From assembly GCF_023544445.1 (NCBI RefSeq), contig NZ_JALPVJ010000002.1, positions 434,001 to 498,000 on the forward strand: DNA of 64,000 nucleotides. Reading direction: 5' to 3'. The translations under genes and the position numbers were made by a program. This DNA comes from Actinoplanes sp. M2I2. Lineage in GTDB: Bacteria; Actinomycetota; Actinomycetes; Mycobacteriales; Micromonosporaceae. Below the pieces are notes generated by a model, which was not told the DNA's origin, made no database searches, and worked only from the letters and a program-made list of their open reading frames with translations. Numbering within the stretch: position 1 is the stretch's first letter; the number at the start of each line of letters is the position of its first letter. Below are positions 44,011-51,295 of the stretch, piece by piece.

Positions 44011-44043
44011 GTAGCAAGAACATCTAGCTACTTGTATAACAAG
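44011..44043. promoter_or_regulatory. Candidate MarR operator array
   Basis: CTTGT-ATA-ACAAG (44031-44043) is a perfect palindrome. GTAGC (44011-44015) and GCTAC (44027-44031) form a second inverted repeat next to it. AT-rich in a GC-rich context, upstream of both divergent genes. Confidence 0.55.
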
Positions 44044-44087
44044 ATTCATGACGACCGAGACAGTGGCCGGAAGGCGCCGCACCCTCC

Positions 44088-45233
44088 ATGCAACCACGAT
44101 CGCGTGATCTGACGGCCGGTGGCTCGCTGCTGCCGGTCGACCGCCCGCGGGCCCGGGGAAGGTCACCGCTGGAGGCCGAGGGCCTCCGCGGCCGGGTCGA
44201 CGGGGCGATCGGGGCCTTCCTGTCCGAGCAGGCGCGGGTGCTGGCCGACGTCGACGACGACTGTGCTCCGCTCGTGGGCTACGTGGCCGACCTCATGAGC
44301 GGCGGCAAGCGGCTCCGGGCGGCGTTCTGCTACTGGGGCCGGCGGGCGGCCGGTGCGGCCGACGAGCCGGCCGCCGTGACCGTGGCCGCGGCGCTCGAGT
44401 TCCTCCAGGCCGCCGCGCTCATCCACGACGACGTCATGGACGGCTCGGACCTGCGCCGGGGCGCCCCGGCGATGCACCGGCGCTTCGGGACGCTGCACCG
44501 GGGCAGCCGCTGGGCCGGCGACGCCGACCACTTCGGGATCTCGGCGGCCGTGCTCGCCGGTGATCTGTGCCTGCTCTGGAGCGACGAGCTGTACGCGGGC
44601 AGCGGACTGCCACCGGTCGCCCTCGGCCGGGGCCGCGCGATCTTCAACCGCATGCGCACCCAGCTCATGGGTGGGCAGTATCTGGACCTGCTGGACCAGG
44701 CGAGCGCCGGCCGCCGGCAGCCGGGGGCTCTCGACCGGGCCCGCCGGGTCATGCACTACAAGAGCGCCAAATACACGGTGGAGCACCCGTTGCTGCTCGG
44801 CGGGCGGCTCGCCGGCGCGGACGACGACCTGCTCGCGTCCTACTCGGCCTTCGGGTTGTCGCTGGGCGAGGCCTTCCAGCTGCGCGACGACGTCCTCGGG
44901 GTGTTCGGCGACTCCGGCCGGACCGGTAAGCCGGCCGGGGACGACTTGCGCGAGGGCAAGCGCACGGTGCTGGTCGCGCTCGCCTTCGAGCAGGCCACCG
45001 CCGTACAGGAGGGGATCTTGACCTCGCTCCTCGGAGATCGCGCGCTCGACAGCGCGGGGGTCGGCGCCCTGCGCGAGATCATCGTCGACACCGGCGCGCT
45101 GACCCGGGTCGAGGTGATGATCGGCGAGCTGCTGGAGCAGTCGCTGGCCGCGCTCGACCGAGCCGACCTGGACGAGCCGGGCCGATCCGTCCTGCACGCC
45201 CTGGCCGAGGCGGCCACCGACCGGTCGTCCTGA
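44088..45233 (+). CDS. Polyprenyl (geranylgeranyl-type) diphosphate synthase
   Basis: A 381-residue isoprenoid chain elongase. The first aspartate-rich motif DDVMD is in ALIHDDVMDGSDLRRGAPAM, and the second is FQLRDDVLGVFGD (the usual variant in actinobacterial enzymes). MGGQYLDLLDQA and KSAKYTVEHPLLLGG are also typical. It makes C15-C20+ diphosphates for carotenoids, quinones or terpenes; no cyclase is adjacent. ATG at 44088 lacks a good ribosome binding site (GGAAGG is 13 bases away). A leaderless ATG at 44048 begins a 19-residue out-of-frame peptide over this start. Confidence 0.9.
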   Translation: MQPRSRDLTAGGSLLPVDRPRARGRSPLEAEGLRGRVDGAIGAFLSEQARVLADVDDDCAPLVGYVADLMSGGKRLRAAFCYWGRRAAGAADEPAAVTVAAALEFLQAAALIHDDVMDGSDLRRGAPAMHRRFGTLHRGSRWAGDADHFGISAAVLAGDLCLLWSDELYAGSGLPPVALGRGRAIFNRMRTQLMGGQYLDLLDQASAGRRQPGALDRARRVMHYKSAKYTVEHPLLLGGRLAGADDDLLASYSAFGLSLGEAFQLRDDVLGVFGDSGRTGKPAGDDLREGKRTVLVALAFEQATAVQEGILTSLLGDRALDSAGVGALREIIVDTGALTRVEVMIGELLEQSLAALDRADLDEPGRSVLHALAEAATDRSS

Positions 45234-45290
45234 CCGCGCCCGGGATCAGGAGGACCGCCGGGCCCCGCGGAGGGCTGTTAGCCTCCGCGC

Positions 45291-45842
45291 ATGTCAGATC
45301 TGGGGCCGGTGGCGTGGCCGCCCGAGCCGATCAGGACCGAGCGCCTCGTTCTCCGTGCGTCGCAGGCCCGGGACCGCGCACCCTTCATCGACCTGCTCGC
45401 CTCACCGGAGGTGCACACCTACCTCGGCGGCGCTCGCCCGCGAGCCGACCTCGAGCGCGAGGTGCCCGAGGTGCCCGAGGACTGGCCCGGCAGCTTCGTC
45501 GTGGAGCTCGACGGCGCGATGATCGGCCAGGTCCTGCTGCGGCGACCGGAAAGGCATCGCCCGGTCGCCGTGGGGAAGGTCGATCTCGGCTATCTGCTCC
45601 TGCCCCGGGCGTGGGGAGCCGGGTATGCCACCGAGGCGTGCGCGGCCGCCCTCGGCTGGTTGGCTGCCGTCCTGCCGGGTGAGCCCGTGGTGCTGACCAC
45701 TCAGAGCGCCAACACCGGCTCGATGGGCCTCGCCGCCAAGCTGGGGTTCACCGAGGTGGAGCGGTTCCAGGCCTGGGGCGCCGAGCAGTGGCTCGGTCTG
45801 CGGCCCGCGGTCCCGCCGCCTGCCCGATCGGGTAGTGATTGA
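45291..45842 (+). CDS. GNAT acetyltransferase
   Basis: A 183-residue GNAT protein: IRTERLVLRASQARDRAPF at the start, then LGYLLLPRAWGAGYATEACA (acetyl-CoA-binding loop) and TQSANTGSMGLAAKLGFTEV. RimJ/RimL-like substrate class; the actual target is unknown. ATG lies six bases after TAGCCT (45279-45284), without a ribosome binding site. It stands alone between the isoprenoid gene and the PhoX-like gene. Confidence 0.85.
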   Translation: MSDLGPVAWPPEPIRTERLVLRASQARDRAPFIDLLASPEVHTYLGGARPRADLEREVPEVPEDWPGSFVVELDGAMIGQVLLRRPERHRPVAVGKVDLGYLLLPRAWGAGYATEACAAALGWLAAVLPGEPVVLTTQSANTGSMGLAAKLGFTEVERFQAWGAEQWLGLRPAVPPPARSGSD

Positions 45843-45890
45843 TCATGCGGTGGTGGCTCTGCGTTCATGAGCGGGGTTCACCGTGACGCC

Positions 45891-47279
45891 ATGACGATGA
45901 AGAGGCGCGACGTGCTGGCGGCCACGGGTCTGGGGCTGGTCGGCGGGCTGGTGGTGCCGGCCGGGATGGGCGGCGACGCGGCCGAGGCGGGTGGGCGCCG
46001 GCCGGTGGACGGGTGGGGGCCGCTCGCACCGGCGGGCAAGGAGCTGGCGCTGCCGGCGGGGTTCTCGTACCGCACCTTCGGCGCGGCCGGCGGCCGGATG
46101 AGCGACGGCCTGCCCACTCCCGGCTGCCACGACGGCCAGGCGGTGTTCGCGGCCGGGCGGGGCCGGGTCCGGCTGATCCGCAACCACGAGCTCGACCTGG
46201 ACATCCCCGGCGTCGGGCAGCGGGCGCTCGGGCCCCGGAGGGCCTACGACCGTGCCGCCCCGGCCGGCGCCACCTCGTCGCTGTATGACCTGTCCGGCGG
46301 GCGGCTGCTGGAGAGCTTCCTCGCGCTCAACGGCACGCTGTCCAACTGCAGCGGCGCGGCGACTCCGTGGGGTTCGTGGCTGTCCTGTGAGGAGACCACC
46401 GACGGCGTCAAGGCCGGGTACGAGAAGCCGCACGGCTACGTCTTCGAGGTGCCGTCGGGCGCGCGGGGGCCGGTCGAGCCGGTGCCGCTGAAGGCGATGG
46501 GCCGGTTCACGCACGAGACGGCGCCGGTCGACCCGCGCACCGGGATCGTCTATCAGACCGAGGACAACGGCGAGCCCGGCGACGGCTTCTACCGGTTCGT
46601 GCCGCACCGCCCCGGGCGGCTCGTCGCCGGCGGCCGGTTGCAGATGCTCGCGGTCACCGGTGAGAAGGAGTACGACACGGCGACCGGCCAGCGCGTCGGC
46701 CAGGTGCTGCCGACCCACTGGGTCGACATCGACGAGCCCGACCCGTCGGACGCCGAGGACAACCCGGGCTCGGTGTACTCGCAGGGCCGGGCCCGCGGCG
46801 GGTGCCGCTTCCTGGGCCTCGAGGGGTCGGCCTGGACCGACGGCGGCGTCACGTTCGTCGCCAGCGAGGCCGGCGACGGCGAGAACGGCCAGGTCTGGCG
46901 GTACGTGCCGACCGGCCACGACACCGGCACGCTGCGGCTGCTGTTCGAGTCGCCCAACCCGAGGACGCTCAACCAGCCGGACACCGTGGGGGTCGCCCCC
47001 GACGGGACCCTGCTGCTGGCCGAGGACGGCGACGGCGAGGACGAGGACGGCGGCGACAACTGGCTGCGCGTGCTCACCCCGTACGGGGGCGTGGTGAACC
47101 TGGCCCAGGTGATCGAGCCGCTCGATCTGCACTACTGGAGTCCCGAGGACTTCCCGGAGCCCGGGCCGACCGGGGCGAGCGAGCTGGCCGGCGCGTCGTT
47201 CACCGCCGACGGCCGGCACCTGTTCATCAACGTCCAGTACCCGGGGGTCACCTGTGTGATCACCGGACCGTGGCGCTGA
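45891..47279 (+). CDS. Tat-exported PhoX-like (DUF839) protein
   Basis: A 462-residue protein. The twin-arginine signal is KRRDVLAATGLGLVGGLVVPAG, followed by Ala-rich cleavage region (quoted as KRRDVLAATGLGL and VGGLVVPAG). The mature part has RLIRNHELD, NCSGAATPWGSWLSCEE, MGRFTHETAPVDP, YQTEDNGEPGDGFYRFVPHR, ARGGCRFLGLEG and ADGRHLFINVQYPG. This is the DUF839/PhoX pattern, in which Fe/Ca ions bind an exported alkaline phosphatase; the C-terminal part conserved in true PhoX needs alignment to decide activity. ATG at 45891 or 45897. Convergent with the SRPBCC gene, four bases away. Confidence 0.8.
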   Translation: MTMKRRDVLAATGLGLVGGLVVPAGMGGDAAEAGGRRPVDGWGPLAPAGKELALPAGFSYRTFGAAGGRMSDGLPTPGCHDGQAVFAAGRGRVRLIRNHELDLDIPGVGQRALGPRRAYDRAAPAGATSSLYDLSGGRLLESFLALNGTLSNCSGAATPWGSWLSCEETTDGVKAGYEKPHGYVFEVPSGARGPVEPVPLKAMGRFTHETAPVDPRTGIVYQTEDNGEPGDGFYRFVPHRPGRLVAGGRLQMLAVTGEKEYDTATGQRVGQVLPTHWVDIDEPDPSDAEDNPGSVYSQGRARGGCRFLGLEGSAWTDGGVTFVASEAGDGENGQVWRYVPTGHDTGTLRLLFESPNPRTLNQPDTVGVAPDGTLLLAEDGDGEDEDGGDNWLRVLTPYGGVVNLAQVIEPLDLHYWSPEDFPEPGPTGASELAGASFTADGRHLFINVQYPGVTCVITGPWR

Positions 47280-47283
47280 TTGG

Positions 47284-47760
47284 TCAGCGGACGGTCTGAG
47301 CCTCCACGGCACCGGCCAGCTGCGCGGTGACCGTGCCCCAGCCGTCGAGGAAGCCGAGCTTCTCGTGGCGGGCCCGGGCGGCCGGATCCCCGTGCCGGAC
47401 GACGATCCGGTAGTCGGTGCCGTCGGGGTGCTCGCCCAGGGTGATCTCGGCGGTCATCGCGACCGGCTCGGGGTGGACCGGCCGCCAGTCGCTGTCGAGC
47501 GCGTTGGTGAACACGATCCGTTCCTGGTCGTCGACGACCAGGAAGGTCGCGTCCAGGTGCGGCAGGAACGCCTGCCCGTCCTCGCTCAGGCTGGTCACGA
47601 GCGCGCCGCCGGGCCGGACCTCCAGGCGGTCGACGCGGCACACGGCCGGCTGCGGGATGAACCACCGGGCGAACCGGGAGGGGTCGGTCCAGGCCCGCCA
47701 CACGGCCGCGCGCGGGGCCCGGATGACGCGTTGCAGGGTCAGGTCGAGGTCGGGATTCAC
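47284..47760 (-). CDS. SRPBCC (AHSA1-like) lipid/ligand-binding domain protein
   Basis: A 158-residue protein: VIRAPRAAVWRAWTDPSRFA, RWFIPQPAVC and GFLDGWGTVTAQLAGAV are typical of the AHSA1 branch of the START-like fold, which binds hydrophobic ligands or acts as a cochaperone. It is encoded directly after, and overlapping by GTGA, an ArsR regulator. This ArsR-SRPBCC pairing is common in actinobacteria and usually regulates a detoxification response. GTG start. Confidence 0.87.
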   Translation of the reverse strand: MNPDLDLTLQRVIRAPRAAVWRAWTDPSRFARWFIPQPAVCRVDRLEVRPGGALVTSLSEDGQAFLPHLDATFLVVDDQERIVFTNALDSDWRPVHPEPVAMTAEITLGEHPDGTDYRIVVRHGDPAARARHEKLGFLDGWGTVTAQLAGAVEAQTVR

Positions 47761-48092
47761 GACGGGTGCTCCTCATCGGTGACGAATTGTTCGAGACGGT
47801 CGGTGCGTTGCTGCCAGATGCTGTGCTGCTCGGCGAGCCAGTCCTGCACGACGGCGAGGCGCTCACGGTTGAGCACGCAGGTGCGCACCCGGCCCGCCTT
47901 GGTGGTGTGGATCAGTCCGGCCGACTCGAGCGCGCGCACGTGCTTGAGGAACGACGGCAGGGTCATCGGGAAGGCCCCGGCCAGATCGCCCACGCTGGCC
48001 GGGCCCCGGCCGAGCTGCCGGACGACGCCGCGCCGGGTCGGGTCGGCCAGGGCGAGGAACACGTCGTCCACCTCGGGTGAATACTTTGCCAC
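47757..48092 (-). CDS. ArsR-family regulator
   Basis: A 111-residue winged-helix regulator: DDVFLALADPTRRGVVRQLG, GDLAGAFPMTLPSFLKHVRAL and TTKAGRVRTCVLNRERLAVV. No cysteine pair of metal-sensing ArsR proteins is visible, so it may sense an organic ligand. The GTG at 48092 is preferred over an in-frame ATG at 48110 because the AATACTT...AAGTATT operator (48080-48105) would otherwise lie in the coding region; the -10 would be the left arm itself. Confidence 0.8.
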   Translation of the reverse strand: MAKYSPEVDDVFLALADPTRRGVVRQLGRGPASVGDLAGAFPMTLPSFLKHVRALESAGLIHTTKAGRVRTCVLNRERLAVVQDWLAEQHSIWQQRTDRLEQFVTDEEHPS

Positions 48093-48105
48093 GAGGCTAA
48101 GTATT
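48080..48105. promoter_or_regulatory. ArsR operator
   Basis: AATACTT (48080-48086) and AAGTATT (48099-48105) are perfect 7-bp inverted repeats spanning the arsR start. This AT-rich inverted repeat is typical for ArsR binding sites and supports the GTG start at 48092. Confidence 0.65.
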
Positions 48106-48138
48106 GCCATCCGGGCGGGCCGGCGCAAGGCTGCCCTG

Positions 48139-48672
48139 GTGGCTGCTGTCTTCGCGTACGGGTCTCTGGTCGCACCGTCCACCATCGCCGCCCTGGGCCG
48201 CGACCGCGGCCGCGCGCGCCTGACCGGGTGGTCGCGCAGCTGGAACGTGTGCACCGACAACACCGCGGACGGCCCGGTGGTGTACGAGCAGGCCGACGGC
48301 ACCCGGCCGCCGATCCAGGTGCTGTTCCTGACGATCGAGCCGGGCGACCGCGACGCCGGGCCGGCCACGGTCGAGGGGGTCCTCATCGAGCTGCCCGACG
48401 AGGGGCTGCCCGCCCTCGACGCGCGCGAGGGCAACTACCGGCGGATCGTCGTGGACGTCGACGGGTTCGGGCGGGCCTGGACGTACGTCGCCCGCCCGCA
48501 CAGCGCCGAGCGGGCCCGGCGGGGCATCGCGGCCGGTACCGCCCGCATCCGCCGGGACTACCTGGACACGGTGGTCGCCGCCTTCGGCCGGTACGAGGGG
48601 ATGCCGGCGCCGGGGCAGCTGCCGGCGCCGGTCGTCGACCTCAGGCGAGTAGTGCGCCCCCGTCGACCGTGA
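48139..48672 (+). CDS. Gamma-glutamylcyclotransferase-fold protein
   Basis: A 177-residue protein starting AAVFAYGSLVAPSTIAALG, the FAYGSL signature of the GGCT/AIG2 fold. The catalytic Glu would be in the DGLPALDAREGNYRR-like stretch (ALDAREGNYRRI). It probably releases 5-oxoproline from gamma-glutamyl peptides or acts as a related cyclotransferase. Start: GTG at 48139 with AAGG nearby. Its 3' end overlaps the convergent SDR gene by 32 bp. Confidence 0.8.
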   Translation: MAAVFAYGSLVAPSTIAALGRDRGRARLTGWSRSWNVCTDNTADGPVVYEQADGTRPPIQVLFLTIEPGDRDAGPATVEGVLIELPDEGLPALDAREGNYRRIVVDVDGFGRAWTYVARPHSAERARRGIAAGTARIRRDYLDTVVAAFGRYEGMPAPGQLPAPVVDLRRVVRPRRP

Positions 48673-49336
48673 GCACCGTGCCGGTCGTGAAGGGCTGGCT
48701 CAGCAGATACAGGTACGCGTCGGCGACGTCGGCCACCGTGCCGACCCGGCCCAGCGGCACCGCGGCGGCGGTCTCCGCGTACAGCTGCTCGACGTCCTCG
48801 CCGGTGCCCCACATCGGTGACCGGGTGACACCGGGCTGCACAGCGTTGACGCGGATCGGCGCCAGCTCGACGGCGAGCGCCCGGGTCAGCGACTCGATCG
48901 CCCCGCAGATGCTCGACGCGACCGCCCAGCCCGGCGTCGGACGGTCCGACGCGGTGCCCGTGGTCAGGGTGATCGAACCGCCGGCCCGCAGCTGCGGCAG
49001 CGCGGCTCGCACCGCGGCCAGCGCGCCGAAGTAGCGCAGTTCGAAGAACGCCCGGGCCCGCTCGACGTCCATGGTCGCGACCGGGGTGAGCGAGAGCTGC
49101 TCCCCGGCGGTGTAGACGAGGTGGTCGAACGGGCCGATCTCGTCGAAGAGCCCGGCCGGCGGGGCCCCGAGGTCGGCGGCCAGGCCGGTGGCGCCGAGAC
49201 GCCCGGCGGCGTCGCGGACGCGTTGCTCGTCGCGGGAGACGACGACCACCTCGGCGCCGCGCTCGACGGCCGCCTCCGCGGTGGCGTACCCGATGCCCGA
49301 CGTGCCGCCGAGGACGACCACCCGTTGTTTCGTCAT
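48641..49336 (-). CDS. Short-chain dehydrogenase (NAD(P)-binding, SDR)
   Basis: A 231-residue protein. VVVLGGTSGIGYATAEAAVE is the cofactor site, followed by a VVVVSRDEQRVRDAA Arg motif suggesting NADPH. It contains ITLTTGTASDRP and AVASSICGAIESLTRALAVE, the latter lacking the usual Tyr-x-x-x-Lys (YAxxK is replaced by SSICG), so catalysis may differ. C-terminal FTTGTVLTVDGGALLA. ATG at 49336 with AGAGG seven bases upstream; an ATG at 49342 is also in frame. Divergent from the LysR gene at 49419, likely its target. Confidence 0.85.
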   Translation of the reverse strand: MTKQRVVVLGGTSGIGYATAEAAVERGAEVVVVSRDEQRVRDAAGRLGATGLAADLGAPPAGLFDEIGPFDHLVYTAGEQLSLTPVATMDVERARAFFELRYFGALAAVRAALPQLRAGGSITLTTGTASDRPTPGWAVASSICGAIESLTRALAVELAPIRVNAVQPGVTRSPMWGTGEDVEQLYAETAAAVPLGRVGTVADVADAYLYLLSQPFTTGTVLTVDGGALLA

Positions 49337-49418
49337 GTTCATGCCTCTACGCTGCGCCGCCGGCGGCGGTCGCGTCCAAGACCTGTTCCGCTCTCTGTAA
49401 TACCCTGGGGGCATCGAC

Positions 49419-50264
49419 GTGGACCTGCGCAAAGTGCGCTACTTCGTGGCGGCCGCCCGGCATCTGCACTTCGGGCGGGCGGCGGCCGAGCTGCACATCG
49501 CCCAGCCGGTGCTGTCCCGCCAGATCCGGGCGCTGGAGTCCGAGCTGAAGGCTCAGCTGTTCCGGCGGGACAAGCGGTCGACCGAGCTCACCGAGGCCGG
49601 CCGCCGGTTGCTCACCGAGGCCGAGCCCCTGCTGGCCGCGGCCGAGGCGTTGCGGCGCCGGGTGGCCGAGGCGGGGCGTGGAGCCGACCGGTTCGTGGTC
49701 GCCTTCATGCCCGGCTTGATCGTCACCGCCGCCGTGCGGCGGCTGCGTCAGCGCCACCCGGAGCTGGACGTCGCCGTGGTCCGCACGAGCTGGAACGACC
49801 AGGCCGAGGTGCTGCGCGACGGCCGGGCCGACGTGAGTTTCGTGCGCCTGCCGGTCGATCGGCGCGGGCTGGCCGTGCGGCCGCTGACCACCGAACCGCG
49901 GGTCGTGGTGCTCCCGGCCGGGCACCGGATGGCCGGCAAGGAGTCGGTCCTGATCGCCGACCTGGCGGCCGAGCGGCTGCTGCAGGACCCGGATGCCGTA
50001 CCGGAATGGCGGGACGTGGCCAGCGGGCCGGCCGAACCGGTGCCGGCGGCCGCCGTGGAGGAGAAGCTCGAGAACGTCGCGGCTGGGCGGGGCATCGTGG
50101 TGCTGCCGCTGTCGACGGCCACCTACTACACCCGGCCCGACGTCGTCTGGTGCCGGATCGCCGACATCCCCGACAACCGGGTCGCGCTGGCCTGGATGAG
50201 CGAGCGGCGCGACCCGCTGCTGACCGAGTTCGCGTCGCTCGCGGACGACGAGGGCGCGTTCTGA
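49419..50264 (+). CDS. LysR-family regulator
   Basis: A 281-residue regulator. The winged helix is at ~3-60 (LRKVRYFVAAARHLHFGRAA, IAQPVLSRQIRALESELKA). The effector domain has FVVAFMPGLIVTAAVRRLRQ, DVSFVRLPVDRRGLAVRPLT and VAAGRGIVVLPLSTATYY. GTG start, preceded by TACCCT-type sequence. It is divergent from the SDR gene, and the two probably form a LysR-SDR pair like that at 37317-39116. Confidence 0.9.
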   Translation: MDLRKVRYFVAAARHLHFGRAAAELHIAQPVLSRQIRALESELKAQLFRRDKRSTELTEAGRRLLTEAEPLLAAAEALRRRVAEAGRGADRFVVAFMPGLIVTAAVRRLRQRHPELDVAVVRTSWNDQAEVLRDGRADVSFVRLPVDRRGLAVRPLTTEPRVVVLPAGHRMAGKESVLIADLAAERLLQDPDAVPEWRDVASGPAEPVPAAAVEEKLENVAAGRGIVVLPLSTATYYTRPDVVWCRIADIPDNRVALAWMSERRDPLLTEFASLADDEGAF

Positions 50265-50331
50265 ACGGGACTCCCGGGCGGTGCGACTGGCCGGCTACCG
50301 GACGTGGCGAGCGTTGTATTCAATGGGATGA

Positions 50332-51270
50332 ATGGAAAGGATCCGTAAGCAGCTGAGGCTGTCGCGCACCTCCCGGACCCGCCGTCTCGACTCCATGGAT
50401 TCACGATTCGACCGCTGGCAGAGCGGCACCGCCATCGCCGGCATTCTCTCCGTCCTGCTCGTCGGGATCGGTCTGGTCCTCACCAACGACTTCAACCGGG
50501 ACCAGCTGAAGCTGCAGCAGAGGACCGCCCAGGAGCAGCAGGACCTGGCGCTCAAGGGGCAGCGGGCCGACCGGTTCGTGCAGGCCGTGGATCAGCTCGG
50601 CCAGGAGGGCGAGGACAAGCTGGGCGTACGGCTGGGTGGGATCTATGCGCTCGAAGCGCTGATGAACGAGTTCCGGGCCGACGAGAACGTGGTGATCGAG
50701 GTGCTGTGCGCGTTCGTCCGCTCGCATGCGCCTTACAAGAAGGGTGGGGGCATCGGTGACGCCACTCAGGACGTCCGTTCCGCTGTGACCGTGCTGGGAC
50801 GGCGGCCGGATCCGGACGCGCACCTCGCCCTGGACTTCACCAACACCATGCTGGGGCTGGACCGCCTCACCGTTCCGGACGCCAGCTTCCGGGGAGCGGA
50901 CCTGTCGATCGGGGATTTCTCCGACGCGGTGCTGCCCCGCGCGGACCTGCGTGAGGCGTCTTTCCGATACTCCTACCTGGACGGCGCCGAACTCCGTGGG
51001 GCCAACCTGGAGGATGCCTACCTGTACGGGACGAAGCTGCGAGGGGCGATTCTGCCGGGCGCGAACCTGCGGAACGTGGATTTCAGCGAAGCCGTCCTCA
51101 CCGGTGCGGACCTCACCGGCGCGGATCTCACCGGTCCCCGGACGAAGGGCCTGACCACCGCTCAGCTCGCCTGCGCGAAGGTCGATGCCGCCACCCGGCT
51201 GCCGGCGGGAGTGAGCCCACCGGCACCCGATGCGTGGAAGCAGAAGAAGTGCGCCGTGGAGGATGACTAG
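50332..51270 (+). CDS. Membrane-anchored pentapeptide-repeat protein
   Basis: A 312-residue protein with a basic N-terminus, one TM (residues ~33-52; GTAIAGILSVLLVGIGLVLT), a coiled-coil-like linker (KLQQRTAQEQQDLALKGQRA) and an alpha/beta stretch with GVRLGGIYALEALMNE. Pentapeptide repeats A(D/N)LxX occupy ~180-275 (ASFRGADLSIGDFSDAVL, DLREASFRYSYLDGAELRGA, ANLEDAYLYGTKLRGAILPG), forming a right-handed beta-helix. The front part matches proteins with a conserved short alpha-helical bundle followed by the helix. The role is not established. Confidence 0.78.
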   Translation: MERIRKQLRLSRTSRTRRLDSMDSRFDRWQSGTAIAGILSVLLVGIGLVLTNDFNRDQLKLQQRTAQEQQDLALKGQRADRFVQAVDQLGQEGEDKLGVRLGGIYALEALMNEFRADENVVIEVLCAFVRSHAPYKKGGGIGDATQDVRSAVTVLGRRPDPDAHLALDFTNTMLGLDRLTVPDASFRGADLSIGDFSDAVLPRADLREASFRYSYLDGAELRGANLEDAYLYGTKLRGAILPGANLRNVDFSEAVLTGADLTGADLTGPRTKGLTTAQLACAKVDAATRLPAGVSPPAPDAWKQKKCAVEDD

Positions 51271-51295
51271 CCGGTAGGCGCGCGCATTCGCCGCC

